Shown one piece after another: positions 1 through 15,323 of a stretch of 64,000 nt of DNA. The notes beneath the pieces are model-generated. The model was not told the origin of the DNA. It saw nothing but the letters and a program-made list of their open reading frames with translations, and searched no databases. The DNA is from Egicoccus halophilus (GTDB taxonomy: Bacteria; Actinomycetota; Nitriliruptoria; Nitriliruptorales; Nitriliruptoraceae): assembly GCF_004300825.1 (NCBI RefSeq), contig NZ_CP036250.1, forward strand, positions 1,178,001-1,242,000, in the 5' to 3' direction. Position 1 is the stretch's first letter. Each line of letters opens with the position of its first letter. Both the position numbers and the translations under genes were made by a program.

Positions 1-868
<868 letters not shown>

Positions 869-1067
869 GCGGTCGTCCTCACCATCGATCGCACCGTGGA
901 ATCACGGAACGCGTCGTCGTCCGACGACGTCAAGCATCTTGACGGGTGCCGGCACGCCGGGACGCCCGGGAAGGCCGCCGAACGTCCATCCGCCCGCCGT
1001 GCCGGTCCGTACGTCCGGGCGCTCCGGCCGGTGCCCAGCGCCGGGCGACGGCCCTCGTGCCCGGTGT

Positions 1068-2909
1068 TCAGGCCCGACGCAGCAGTGCGGTGGCCGTACC
1101 GGGCAGGTGCAGCACACCGTCGCGCACCACGACCCCACCGGGACCGTCGAAACGGGTCTCGGCGGTGTCGAGCACCAGTTCCCACGCCGCGTCGGGCGGC
1201 AGGGGGACCTCGACGGCGTCGTCGCCGGCGTGCACGACGACCATCACGTCGTCGGCCGGGACCGACGCACGGCCGCGTCGCCAGGACAGCGTCTGTGCCG
1301 CGTGCAGTGTCGAGGTGGCCTCGTCGGCGTCGGGCGCGGTCAGCGCCGGAAGCTCCCGCCGCAACCGCAGCAGCTCGCGGTACAGCGCCAGGACGGTCGC
1401 GTGCCCGTCGGCGTCGCGCCGCGACCAGTCGAGCCGGCTGCGCTCGAAGGTCTCGGTCGCCTGCGGGTCGGGTGCCTCGCCCTGGTCGGCGAAGTAGGCG
1501 AACTCGCGGCGCCGGCCGGTGCGGACCGCCTCGACCAGCTCCGGGTCGGTGTGCGACACGAAGTACTGGAACGGGGCGGTCTCGGCGTACTCCTGCCCCA
1601 TCCACAGCATCGGGGTGAACGGCGCGAGCAGCAGCGCGCCGGCGGACGCCCGCAGTTGCCCGGGCTCGAGCAGGTGGCTCTGGCGCTCACCGAGCATGCG
1701 GTTGCCGACCTGGTCGTGGTTCTGCGTGCACGCGACGAAGCGGAAGTAGGGGACGTCGCGCCCGGAGCGCCCGACGGTGCGCTGCCGGTGCGGTGAGTAG
1801 CGGCCGGCCATCACGTAGCGGTCGCGCAGGGCGCGTTGCAGGTCGACCAGGCCGTCGAAGTCCTCGTAGTAGCCGGTCTGTTCGCCGGTGAAGGCGACGT
1901 GCAGGGCGTGGTGGACGTCGTCGAGCCACTGCCCGTCGAGACCGTGACCGCCGAGGTCGGGGGAGCGGACCAGGCGTGGGTCGGCGAGGTCGGACTCGGC
2001 GACCAGGAACGCCGAACGCCCCAGCCGACGGGCCTCGGCGTGGACCTCGCGGGCGAGCTCCTCGAGCAGGTGCACCGCGGACTGGTCGGGGATCGCGTGC
2101 ACCGCGTCGAGGCGCAGCCCGTCGACGTGGAACTCGCGCACCCAGCGGACCGCGTTCTCCACGAAGTAGCGCCGGACGGCGTCGCTGTGCGGGCCGTCGA
2201 CGTTGACGGCCTGACCCCAGGGGGTGTCGTAGCGGTCGGTCAGGTACGGCCCGAACTCGGGCAGGTGGTTGCCCTCCGGCCCGAAGTGGTTGTAGACGAC
2301 GTCGAGCACGACCGAGATCCCGGCCGCGTGCGCCGCGTCGACCAGGCGTCGCAGGCCGGCCGGCCCGCCGTAGGAGTGCTGCACGGCGTAGGGCAGGACG
2401 CCGTCGTAGCCCCAGTTGCGCTCGCCGGGGAACTGCCAGACGGGCAGCAGCTCGATCGCCGTGACGCCCAGCTCCCGCAGGTCGCCCAGGCGGGGGACGA
2501 TCGCGTCGAAGGTGCCCTCGGGCGTGAACGTGCCGACGTGCAGTTCGTAGAGGACCTGTTCGTGCAGCGGCGGCGCGACCCAGCCGTCGTCGGTGAAGTC
2601 GTGGTGCGGGTCGTCCACCGCGGACGGGCCGTGCAGTCCCTCGGGTTGCCACCGCGAGGCCGGGTCGTTGCGGTCCACCGGCTCCTCGTCGGGCCGGTGC
2701 AGACGCAGCCGGTAGGTGTCGCCCGGGCCGACGCCGGACACCACCGCCTCGTGGTAGCCGCGGTCGGTCGCCGTCAGGGGCTCGACGCGCTCGCCCTCGG
2801 CGAGGACGACCTCGACGCGTTCGGCGTCCGGCGCCCACACCAGGAAGCGGGTCGAGCCGTCGTCGAGCGCGGTGGCGCCGAGGTGGTCGTGGTGGGCGTG
2901 GTGGGACAC
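1068..2909 (-). CDS. treZ: malto-oligosyltrehalose trehalohydrolase TreZ
   Basis: GH13 enzyme of 613 residues (normal family length) that releases trehalose from maltooligosyl-trehalose made by TreY. The N-terminal beta domain (FLVWAPDAERVEV) is followed by the barrel: VVYNHFGPEGNHL (region I), GLRLDAVHAI with nucleophile Asp268, VAESD with acid/base Glu305, and NHDQVGNR (region IV). The open frame extends far upstream, but the GTG at 2909 has a GGAG about 8 nt ahead and starts directly before the conserved domain. The family's partner treY is not in the window; it may lie beyond the left edge. The gene follows a TetR gene on the same strand by 125 bp, but that is probably a separate unit. 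Confidence 0.93.
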   Translation of the reverse strand: MSHHAHHDHLGATALDDGSTRFLVWAPDAERVEVVLAEGERVEPLTATDRGYHEAVVSGVGPGDTYRLRLHRPDEEPVDRNDPASRWQPEGLHGPSAVDDPHHDFTDDGWVAPPLHEQVLYELHVGTFTPEGTFDAIVPRLGDLRELGVTAIELLPVWQFPGERNWGYDGVLPYAVQHSYGGPAGLRRLVDAAHAAGISVVLDVVYNHFGPEGNHLPEFGPYLTDRYDTPWGQAVNVDGPHSDAVRRYFVENAVRWVREFHVDGLRLDAVHAIPDQSAVHLLEELAREVHAEARRLGRSAFLVAESDLADPRLVRSPDLGGHGLDGQWLDDVHHALHVAFTGEQTGYYEDFDGLVDLQRALRDRYVMAGRYSPHRQRTVGRSGRDVPYFRFVACTQNHDQVGNRMLGERQSHLLEPGQLRASAGALLLAPFTPMLWMGQEYAETAPFQYFVSHTDPELVEAVRTGRRREFAYFADQGEAPDPQATETFERSRLDWSRRDADGHATVLALYRELLRLRRELPALTAPDADEATSTLHAAQTLSWRRGRASVPADDVMVVVHAGDDAVEVPLPPDAAWELVLDTAETRFDGPGGVVVRDGVLHLPGTATALLRRA

Positions 2910-3034
2910 CGGGCGACTCCGGGCTCGCGTGGACAGCGGGATGGCCGCGCGAGTCTGCGCGGCGACGTCGGGTGCCGCCACCCCCGGCGGCCGCCGTCCG
3001 ACCCCCGCCTCGCGGCGCGCGCGGTGTCCTCGGG

Positions 3035-3640
3035 TCAGGTGCCGGCCCGCGGGGCCGTGGCGAGCCGTGCGGCGGCCAGGCGGCGGGCGCGGGCGACGGC
3101 GGGCGCGGCCGGTTCGGTCATCAGCGTCGTCAGCGCCCCGCGGTAGAGCAGCTCGAGCTCCTCGGCCAGCGCGGCCGCGTCCGCGACGCCGGCCTCGGAC
3201 GCCAGTTCGGTCAGCCGGGTGCGTAACGTCCGCCAGTGGTCGGCCACCGCCGCGGAAGCGGGATGGTCGGGGTCGGCGACCTCGACCAGGGCGTCGAGGA
3301 AGGCGCAGCCGCGTCGTCGGTGCGGTGACGGATCCCACTGCTCGAGCGCGTCGAACACCGCCAGCAGGCGGCCGTCGGCGTCGGGGGTCGCCGTGATCAC
3401 GCGTTCGAGGTGCTGCTGCCAGCGCTCGTCGCGTTCCTGCAGGTAGGCGACGATCAGCCCGTCCTTGCCCCCGAACTGGTCGTAGAGGCTCTTGCGGGCG
3501 ACCCCGGCCCGCTTCAGCAGGGCGTCGACGCCCGTGTTGACGATGCCGTGGGCGTAGAACAGCTCGTCGGCAGCGTCGAGCAGACGCCGACGGGGCACCG
3601 GTCGAGGTGTCGTGGGAGCCGCGTTGCGCCGGGTCGTCAT
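3035..3640 (-). CDS. TetR/AcrR family transcriptional regulator
   Basis: A 201-residue repressor with an N-terminal helix-turn-helix (ADELFYAHGIVNTGVDALLK, then KRAGVARKSLYDQFGGKDGL) and a TetR_C ligand domain containing RGCAFLDAL. The pattern resembles the LmrA/YxaF-like TetR branch that controls small-molecule efflux. The ATG at 3640 is preferred over one eight codons upstream because the upstream one falls inside the likely promoter; a -10-like TACGCT at 3653-3648 would put the transcription start next to this ATG, so the mRNA could be leaderless. It is divergent from an MFS transporter, and the perfect palindrome between them (3666-3681) is the likely operator. Ligand unknown. Confidence 0.88.
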   Translation of the reverse strand: MTTRRNAAPTTPRPVPRRRLLDAADELFYAHGIVNTGVDALLKRAGVARKSLYDQFGGKDGLIVAYLQERDERWQQHLERVITATPDADGRLLAVFDALEQWDPSPHRRRGCAFLDALVEVADPDHPASAAVADHWRTLRTRLTELASEAGVADAAALAEELELLYRGALTTLMTEPAAPAVARARRLAAARLATAPRAGT

Positions 3641-3665
3641 GGTCCGTAGCGTAACCGCCACCAAG

Positions 3666-3681
3666 TAGACCGATCGGTCTA
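3666..3681. promoter_or_regulatory. perfect 16-bp palindrome, likely TetR operator
   Basis: TAGACCGATCGGTCTA is its own reverse complement and lies 25 bp ahead of the tetR start and 51 bp ahead of the MFS start. TAGACC-N4-GGTCTA is the form expected for LmrA/YxaF-type TetR operators. Its position would cover the -35 region of tetR, fitting autorepression together with control of the exporter. Confidence 0.8.
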
Positions 3682-3732
3682 TTGGGGTTGTCGACGCAAC
3701 GACCGTGACCGGTCGTGGAGAGGCGGTCCGGC

Positions 3733-4971
3733 ATGCGACGCACCGACCGTCCGGTCCTGTTGGCCGGACTCGCCGTCATCGCCGTCACCTACGGCTTCGG
3801 GCGGTATGCCTACGGGCTGTTCGTGCCCCGGTTCGCCGAGGCACTGGCGTTGTCCTCGACGGCGCTCGGCGTGGTGGGCGGGCTCTCGCACATGGGGTAC
3901 GGCGTCGGTCTGGTGGCCGCACCCCGCTGCGTGCGCCGTCTCGGCCCGCGAGCGGTCGCGGCCGGCGCCGCCGCGGCCAGCGCGGTCGGGCTGGCCGCCG
4001 TCGCCGGCAGCGTGGGGGCCGTCACCCTCGGCGCGGCGGTCGCGGTCGCGGGGCTCGGCAGCGGGCTCGCCTCACCCGCCCTCGCCCAGGTGGTGACCCG
4101 CCGGGTGGCGGCCGCGCGCCGGTCGGCGGCCCAGACCTGGGTCAACAGCGGGACGAGTCTCGGGCTCGCCGTGTCCGCGCCGGCGGTGCTGTGCGGCGCC
4201 GCCTGGCGGCAGACCTGGCTGGTGTTCGCGGCGGTCGCCGCCCTCGTCGCGTCCGCGACCGTCCGCGCCCTGCAGGACGGTGTCGAGCCGGACGACACCG
4301 AGCCCGACGACGCCGCGCCGGTCCCGGCCCGGGCCGACGCTTCGACGCGCCGGTGGTCACCGTCGGGTGCCGCCGTCGGACTGCTCGTGGCGTCGTTCGT
4401 CCTCGGCGCGACGAGCGCGCCCTACTGGACCTTCGCCCGCCAGCGGGTCCTCGAGGCCGGGCTCGCCGAGGCGTGGTCGGTCGGGTTCTGGGTGTTGCTC
4501 GGCGTGAGCGGACTGCTGGGAGGCTCGGCCGGCGTGACCGCGCGTCGGCGTGGCCTGCCGGCGGCGATCCGTTGGTGGAGTGTCCCGTGGCTGGTCGCGC
4601 TCACGGTGCTCGCACTGCCGCAGGTTCCGGTCGTGGCCGCGCTGGTGTCGGCCGGTGCCTTCGGCGCCGCCTTCATGGCGCTCACCGGGCTCGGGATCCT
4701 GTGGGCGGTCGCCACCTGGCCGGACGCGACGGTGGGCGTCCGGGCCTGTTTCCTGGCCCTCGGCGCCGGCCAGGCGGTCGCCACGCCGTTGGCCGGGGCG
4801 GTCGCCGGGGCCGTGGGCCTGCCGGCCGCCTTCGCCCTCGCCGGCGGCGCGAGTCTCGTGCTGCTGGTCGTCGCCGGGCGTGCACCGGCGAGCTCCGAGG
4901 TCCCCACCGGACACGGCGAGGATCCCGGGTCCGGCGCGGTCAGGCCAGGGCGAAACCGAGCCGTTCGGTGA
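3733..4971 (+). CDS. MFS transporter (12 TM), TetR-controlled
   Basis: A 412-residue, very Ala/Gly/Val-rich integral membrane protein with about twelve hydrophobic segments. It is of the YbfB/YjiJ-like MFS kind (start MRRTDRPVLLAGLAVIAVTYGFGR..., with GYGVGLV in TM2 and a mid-loop of acidic residues near 185-205). It probably exports or imports a small molecule; the substrate cannot be read from the sequence. The ATG at 3733 has GGAGAGG 8-9 nt ahead; an in-frame GTG at 3715 lacks a good ribosome site. It is divergent from the TetR gene and very likely its main target. Its 3' end overlaps the convergent GH57 gene by 32 bp, so the last ten residues are encoded on DNA also used by the other strand. 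Confidence 0.85.
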   Translation: MRRTDRPVLLAGLAVIAVTYGFGRYAYGLFVPRFAEALALSSTALGVVGGLSHMGYGVGLVAAPRCVRRLGPRAVAAGAAAASAVGLAAVAGSVGAVTLGAAVAVAGLGSGLASPALAQVVTRRVAAARRSAAQTWVNSGTSLGLAVSAPAVLCGAAWRQTWLVFAAVAALVASATVRALQDGVEPDDTEPDDAAPVPARADASTRRWSPSGAAVGLLVASFVLGATSAPYWTFARQRVLEAGLAEAWSVGFWVLLGVSGLLGGSAGVTARRRGLPAAIRWWSVPWLVALTVLALPQVPVVAALVSAGAFGAAFMALTGLGILWAVATWPDATVGVRACFLALGAGQAVATPLAGAVAGAVGLPAAFALAGGASLVLLVVAGRAPASSEVPTGHGEDPGSGAVRPGRNRAVR

Positions 4972-7486
4972 AGCGGTCGATCGCGTCGATCCAGGTGCGC
5001 GCGGTCTCGTTGCCGTCGGCGGCGCGTCGGTCGAGCCCCTCGCGCCGTTCCCGACGCACCCGCCAGGCGAGGTTCTGCGCCGCGGCGAGGTCGACGTCGA
5101 ACGGCAACGTCTCGGCGATGTCGAGCAGCGTCGACAACCGGGTGAACACCCGGACCTGCTCGGGACCGAACACGCCGAACGTCGCGTCGTCGTCGACGGC
5201 GCGCGCCACCACCAGCGTGACCCGGTCCAGCAGCTCACCGAAGGCGTGGGCGAGTCCGTCGGCGTCGAGGGCGACCGAGAACCGTTCCGCCTCCTCGATC
5301 AGCGACTGCACGTGCGACGGGTCCGGGTCACCGTTGGAGAGTGCCTCGCGCAGTTCGGCGTTGACGACCACCTCGGCGGCGCTGCGCAGGGCCGGCGGCA
5401 CCTTGGCGTCGATGCCGGCCAGGAACCGCATCAGCGGGGCGCGCCCGCGGTAGATCGAGCGGTACGTGTTCTCCACGTCGGCCAGCGTCGAGTCGAGCAC
5501 GGTCTCGAGCAGGCGCCGCTGCTCGTCGCGGAACAGGTCGCGCAACGAGTACGCGTCACGTCCGAAGTGCTCGTCGAGGGTGCGGATGGTGTCGGGGAAG
5601 TTCGCCTCGTCGAACGCCGCGGCGAGGTCGTCGCACATGGCGGCGTAGGCGGGGTCGGACCCCGCGGCCCGCACGCCGCACAGCACGTTGTGGTCGCCGA
5701 AGTGCATCACGCCGTACTCGTAGGCGTTCTCGGCCCGCGTCACGGTGGAGCGCACGGTGATCCGGCCGTAGCCGACCTTCGCGCGGCCGGCTTCGGAGAC
5801 GTGCTCGTCGACCCGCTCGACCTCGTAGCAGCCGACCCGTTCCGTGCGCCCGTAGGTGCGGAACAGACCGCTGATGGCGAAGTGGGCCGCGACCTTGCGG
5901 AAGTTCGACCGCGTCGGGCGCACCAGCTGCTCGTAGACGTTGCGGCCGTCCCCGAACTGCGGCAGGTTGCTCGGCGCCTTGGCCAGGCGCACCAGGAACT
6001 GCTCCTCGAGCTCGGGCAGGTCGAGCACCTGTTCGGCGAGCTCGATCACCCGCGCGGCGTAGGCGAGGATCTGCACGGTCTCGATGCGCGAGAGCTCGTC
6101 GAAGAACCAGCCGCAGCTGGTGTACATCAGCATCGCGTGGCGCTGGAGCTCGAACAGGCGCAGCACCTCGACGGTCGCGTCCTCGTCGAGCGGCCGGCTC
6201 GCGTGGCGCCCGAGCCAGGCCCGCAGGTGCGCGGGGGAGCGGTCGTGTACGACCTCCACGTAGCGGTCGCGGGCGTGCCACGGATCCGACAGGTACCGGG
6301 CGGCGGTGGTCTCGAAGGCGGGGCCGACCTCGTCACGCAGGAAGTCCAGCGCCTCGCGCAGCGGTCCGCGCCAGGCCTGCTGCCCACCGGTCTCGCCGTT
6401 GGTGCACCCGCAGTCGGAACGCCAGCGTTCGATGCCGTGGGCGCAGCTCCAGGAGCTGTTCTCCACGATGCGGGCCTCGACGGTGGGCGGGAACCGTTCG
6501 AGGTACTCGCCGTAGTTGGTCAGGCGCACGCCGTCGGTGTTGGACAGCCGGTGCAGGGCGTGGGCGAGCGCCATCTCGCCGTGCCGGTGGTGGTGGCCGT
6601 AGCTCTCCCCGTCGGTGGCGATGTGGACCAGCTGCTGGCCCTCGCGGTCGCCGAAGGCGTGCAGGAGCCGCTCGGCGAGCCGGTCGCCGGAGTACAGCAG
6701 GCCCTCGAAGGCGACCGCCTGGGACACCCGCGCGTCGTAGAAGAACACGTCGATGCTGCGGCCCGAGGGCAGTCGGACCCGGTAGGGGCGGGTGGGGTCG
6801 ACCCGGCCGCCGGTCACGTCGGTCCAGCCGGCCGCGGCGTCCGCGCCAGCCACGCGGGCCGCGACGTCGGCGGTGTCGGCGGTGTCCGCGGTGTCCGCGG
6901 TGGTGCCGGGACCCGACGCGGCACCCGACAGCGGCCGAACGGCGGCGGCCTGGTAGGGCGACAGGACGGTGAAGCGCACGCCGTGGGCCGCCAGCGCCTC
7001 CAACGACGCGGTGTCGGCGGCGGTCTCGGCCAACCACATGCCCTCGGCGGGCCGGCCGAAGCGGCGCTCGAAGTCGTACAGGCCCCACACGACCTGGGTC
7101 TGCTGGTCGCGGGCGTTCGCCAGCGGCAGGATGGCGTGGTTGTAGACCTGCGCCATCGCCGAGCCGTGGCCACCGAAACGTTGGGCACTGCGCCGGTCGG
7201 CCTCGACGATGCCGGCGTGGACCTCGGGGGCGTGGTCGGCCATCCAGGCCAGCAGCGTCGGCCCGAGGTTGAAGCTCATGCGGGCGTAGTTGTTGACCAG
7301 GCGTTCGATGCGCCCGTCGTCACCGAGGATCCGGGCCGAGGTGTTGGGCCCGTAGCACTCCGCGGTGATGCGCGCGTTCCAGTCGTGGAACGGCCACGCC
7401 GAGTCCTGCTGCTCGACCTGCTCGAGCCAGGGGTTCTCGCGTGGTGGCTGGTAGAAGTGGCCGTGCACGCAGACGTAGCGGTCCAT
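4940..7486 (-). CDS. GH57-family glucan-active enzyme with DUF3536 domain
   Basis: An 848-residue protein opening with the GH57 signature GHFYQPPRENPW (region I) followed by a conserved GMWLAETAADTASLEAL stretch, where the Glu probably is the nucleophile (inferred from GH57 alignments). The C-terminal half, from about residue 350, is the DUF3536 domain usually attached to this branch. GH57 enzymes act on alpha-glucans (amylase, 4-alpha-glucanotransferase or branching); the exact reaction of the DUF3536 group is not established to my knowledge. The ATG at 7486 has GGAG 7 nt upstream. It is the last gene of the glgE/treS-mak/glgB run, separated from glgB by 75 bp containing a strong hairpin. 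Odd feature: a 9-bp repeat near 6868-6905 encodes TADTADTADTAD in a loop. Confidence 0.8.
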   Translation of the reverse strand: MDRYVCVHGHFYQPPRENPWLEQVEQQDSAWPFHDWNARITAECYGPNTSARILGDDGRIERLVNNYARMSFNLGPTLLAWMADHAPEVHAGIVEADRRSAQRFGGHGSAMAQVYNHAILPLANARDQQTQVVWGLYDFERRFGRPAEGMWLAETAADTASLEALAAHGVRFTVLSPYQAAAVRPLSGAASGPGTTADTADTADTADVAARVAGADAAAGWTDVTGGRVDPTRPYRVRLPSGRSIDVFFYDARVSQAVAFEGLLYSGDRLAERLLHAFGDREGQQLVHIATDGESYGHHHRHGEMALAHALHRLSNTDGVRLTNYGEYLERFPPTVEARIVENSSWSCAHGIERWRSDCGCTNGETGGQQAWRGPLREALDFLRDEVGPAFETTAARYLSDPWHARDRYVEVVHDRSPAHLRAWLGRHASRPLDEDATVEVLRLFELQRHAMLMYTSCGWFFDELSRIETVQILAYAARVIELAEQVLDLPELEEQFLVRLAKAPSNLPQFGDGRNVYEQLVRPTRSNFRKVAAHFAISGLFRTYGRTERVGCYEVERVDEHVSEAGRAKVGYGRITVRSTVTRAENAYEYGVMHFGDHNVLCGVRAAGSDPAYAAMCDDLAAAFDEANFPDTIRTLDEHFGRDAYSLRDLFRDEQRRLLETVLDSTLADVENTYRSIYRGRAPLMRFLAGIDAKVPPALRSAAEVVVNAELREALSNGDPDPSHVQSLIEEAERFSVALDADGLAHAFGELLDRVTLVVARAVDDDATFGVFGPEQVRVFTRLSTLLDIAETLPFDVDLAAAQNLAWRVRRERREGLDRRAADGNETARTWIDAIDRFTERLGFALA

Positions 7487-7513
7487 CGGCAGCTCCGGAA
7501 GACTGGTCGAACG

Positions 7514-7557
7514 GACGAGGGAGGATAGGGCCTCGGGAAGGCCGCTCCTCCCTCGTC
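7514..7557 (-). terminator. 12-bp-arm hairpin between glgB and the GH57 gene
   Basis: GACGAGGGAGGA (7514-7525) and its exact complement TCCTCCCTCGTC (7546-7557) enclose a second small stem, GGCCT...AGGCC. It begins 4 bp after the glgB stop codon on the transcribed strand. There is no T-run, as usual in GC-rich actinobacteria. It would lower read-through into the GH57 gene rather than necessarily end the operon. Confidence 0.7.
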
Positions 7558-7561
7558 GGCG

Positions 7562-9589
<2,028 letters not shown>

Positions 9590-9663
9590 GACTGCTCGCT
9601 TCGCTCGGGGATGTCGGGAGGATGGGGGTGACGTCGGGCGGGGTCGCCCGCCGCGTGGCGGTG

Positions 9664-13065
<3,402 letters not shown>

Positions 13066-13085
13066 CGATTGGCCTCCGGGGGGGG

Positions 13086-15044
13086 TCAGGCGGGGTGCGG
13101 CTCCACCACGAACACGTGCGCGGGGCTGACGTTGGGGTCGAGCTCCACGTAGTTGCTGCGTCCGTGCCAGGTGTAGCGGGCGCCGCCGATGCGGTCGTGG
13201 ACGGTGAAGGGCTGGTCGTCGCGTTCGATCCCGAGCGCGCCGAGGTCGAGCCAGGTCGTGCCGGCCTGCTTCCACTGCGGGTCGAGGTTGACCACCACCA
13301 GCACGGTGTTGCCCGACTGCGGGTCGCGCTTGGAGTAGGCGAACAGCTGCTCGTTGTCGATCGCGTGCAGCGCGAAGCCGCGGTCCTGCTGCAACGCCGG
13401 GTTCTCGTTGCGTACGCGGTTGACCAGGCGGATCATCTCCGCCAGGGAGTGCGGCTGGTCGAGGTCCCAGTGCCTGACCTCGTACTTCTCGTTGTCGAGG
13501 TACTCCTCGGCGCCCGGGCGGGCCTCGTGCAGCATGAGCTCGAACGCCGGCCCGTAGATGCCGTAGTTGGCGGTCAGCGTCGCGGCGAGCACGAGCTTCT
13601 GCACGAACGCCCCGCGGCCACCGTGCTGGAGGAACTCGGTGAGGATGTCGGGCGTGTTCGGCCACGAGTTGGGCCGGAAGTAGTCGCGCACCTCGGTGAG
13701 GAACAGCTCCGCGTAGTACTGCTCGAGCTCCCACTTCGCGTTCTTCCAGGCGAAGTAGGTGTAGGACTGGTTGAAGCCGATGCGGGCCAGTTCCTGCATC
13801 ACCTTCGGGCGCGTGAACGACTCGGACAGGAAGATCAGGTCCGGGTGCTCGTCGAGCAGGGCGTTGAGGCACCACTCCCAGAACGGGAACGCCTTGGTGT
13901 GCGGGTTGTCGACCCGGAAGATCCGCACCCCCTCGGCGATCCAGTGGTCGAACACGCCCTTGAGCGCGTTCCACAGGCCCTCGGCGTCCTCGGTCTCGAA
14001 GTCCAGCGGGTAGATGTCCTGGTACTTCTTGGGCGGGTTCTCCGCGTACTGGATCGAACCGTCGGGGCGCTTCTTGAACCACTCCGGGTGCTCGCGGACC
14101 CACGGGTGGTCGGGGGCGCACTGGAAGGCGATGTCGAGCGCCAACTCGAGGCCGTGGTCGTCGCACGCCGCGACGAGGCGGCGGAAGTCGTCCATCGTGC
14201 CGAGCTCGGGATGGACGGCGTCGTGGCCGCCCTCGTCCGACCCGATCGCCCAGGGGGAGCCCGGATCGCCGGCCTCGGCCGCCACGGCGTTGTTGCGGCC
14301 CTTGCGGTGCACCTTGCCGATCGGATGGATCGGCGGCAGGTAGAGCACGTCGAAGCCCAGCGCCTGCACGTAGGGCAGTCGGTCGATCACGTCGTCGAAG
14401 GTGCCGGAGCGGGCGGGGTCGGGCGAGGTGGAGCGCGGGAAAAGCTCGTACCAGGTGGAGAAGCGGGCCCGTTCGCGGTCCACACGCAACGGATAACGGT
14501 CCGAGGCGGTGGCGAAGCGGCGTTCGTCGTTGCGCGCCACGAGCTCGCCGGTCTCGGGGGACAGCGGCGCGCTCGCCCGCTGGTCGGCGTCGGCGGAGGT
14601 GTCGAGCAGCTGGTCGCGCAGGGCCCGCAGCAGGTCGGCGTCCTCCGTGGTGGCGCGTCCGAGCACGTCGTCGATCAGCTCGGCGCCGATGGCGAGGTCG
14701 ACGTCGGTCGCCACGCCGGCGTCGAGCTTCTTGCGGGTGTCGCGCTGCCAGCTGCCGAACCGGTCGATCCAGCCCGTGATCCGGAACTCGTAGCGTCCGA
14801 GGTCGTCGAGCACGAACTCCCCGCGCCAACGGTCGTTGAGCAGCGGCCGCATCGGCGCCTCGGTCCAGCGCCGCTGCCCCGGCCGTCGCCAACAGACCGC
14901 GGCGCGGATCAGGTCGTGGGAGTCGGCGAAGACGTCGGCCTCCACGACGATCGTCTCGCCCCGCGAGGTCTTGGCGGGGTAGCGCCCACCATCGACGGAG
15001 GGGGACACGGCGCGGATGCTCACGCGGCGGTTCGACACTCCCAC
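13086..15044 (-). CDS. glgE: alpha-1,4-glucan:maltose-1-phosphate maltosyltransferase GlgE
   Basis: A 652-residue GH13 subfamily 3 enzyme that extends alpha-glucan with maltosyl units from maltose-1-phosphate. The N-terminal beta domain is followed by a dimer domain, LDIAFQCAPDHPWV (region I), FRVDNPHTKAFPFWEW with nucleophile Asp379, FLSESFTRPKVM with Glu408, and a C-terminal beta domain (TWHGRSNYVELDP). Length and order match the Streptomyces and mycobacterial enzymes. The GTG start at 15044 has AAGGAAA about 5 nt ahead. It is the first gene of the run glgE, treS-mak, glgB, GH57, which together convert trehalose to branched glucan. Confidence 0.96.
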   Translation of the reverse strand: MGVSNRRVSIRAVSPSVDGGRYPAKTSRGETIVVEADVFADSHDLIRAAVCWRRPGQRRWTEAPMRPLLNDRWRGEFVLDDLGRYEFRITGWIDRFGSWQRDTRKKLDAGVATDVDLAIGAELIDDVLGRATTEDADLLRALRDQLLDTSADADQRASAPLSPETGELVARNDERRFATASDRYPLRVDRERARFSTWYELFPRSTSPDPARSGTFDDVIDRLPYVQALGFDVLYLPPIHPIGKVHRKGRNNAVAAEAGDPGSPWAIGSDEGGHDAVHPELGTMDDFRRLVAACDDHGLELALDIAFQCAPDHPWVREHPEWFKKRPDGSIQYAENPPKKYQDIYPLDFETEDAEGLWNALKGVFDHWIAEGVRIFRVDNPHTKAFPFWEWCLNALLDEHPDLIFLSESFTRPKVMQELARIGFNQSYTYFAWKNAKWELEQYYAELFLTEVRDYFRPNSWPNTPDILTEFLQHGGRGAFVQKLVLAATLTANYGIYGPAFELMLHEARPGAEEYLDNEKYEVRHWDLDQPHSLAEMIRLVNRVRNENPALQQDRGFALHAIDNEQLFAYSKRDPQSGNTVLVVVNLDPQWKQAGTTWLDLGALGIERDDQPFTVHDRIGGARYTWHGRSNYVELDPNVSPAHVFVVEPHPA

Positions 15045-15323
15045 GGCTTTCCTTCCCGACTCGCCGGCCAGGCTCGCCGGACGGCAACGACGCTAGGCGA
15101 GGCCGGTCGGCTCGCGCACGAGCGCCACGAGGACGTACGTCCACGGTGCTTCGCCGGGTGGCCACCGGCCGGACAGGTCCGCACGCCGGGCGCCCGCGAC
15201 CGGCTACAACGCCCGCGCGCCCACGGTCGTCGCACCGGCGCGGTGGGCGGTGGACGGGCGGTACCGCGGCGGTGACCGCCTGCCACTGGGCCCGGGATCG
15301 AAGCGGCCGACAGGGACCCCGAC

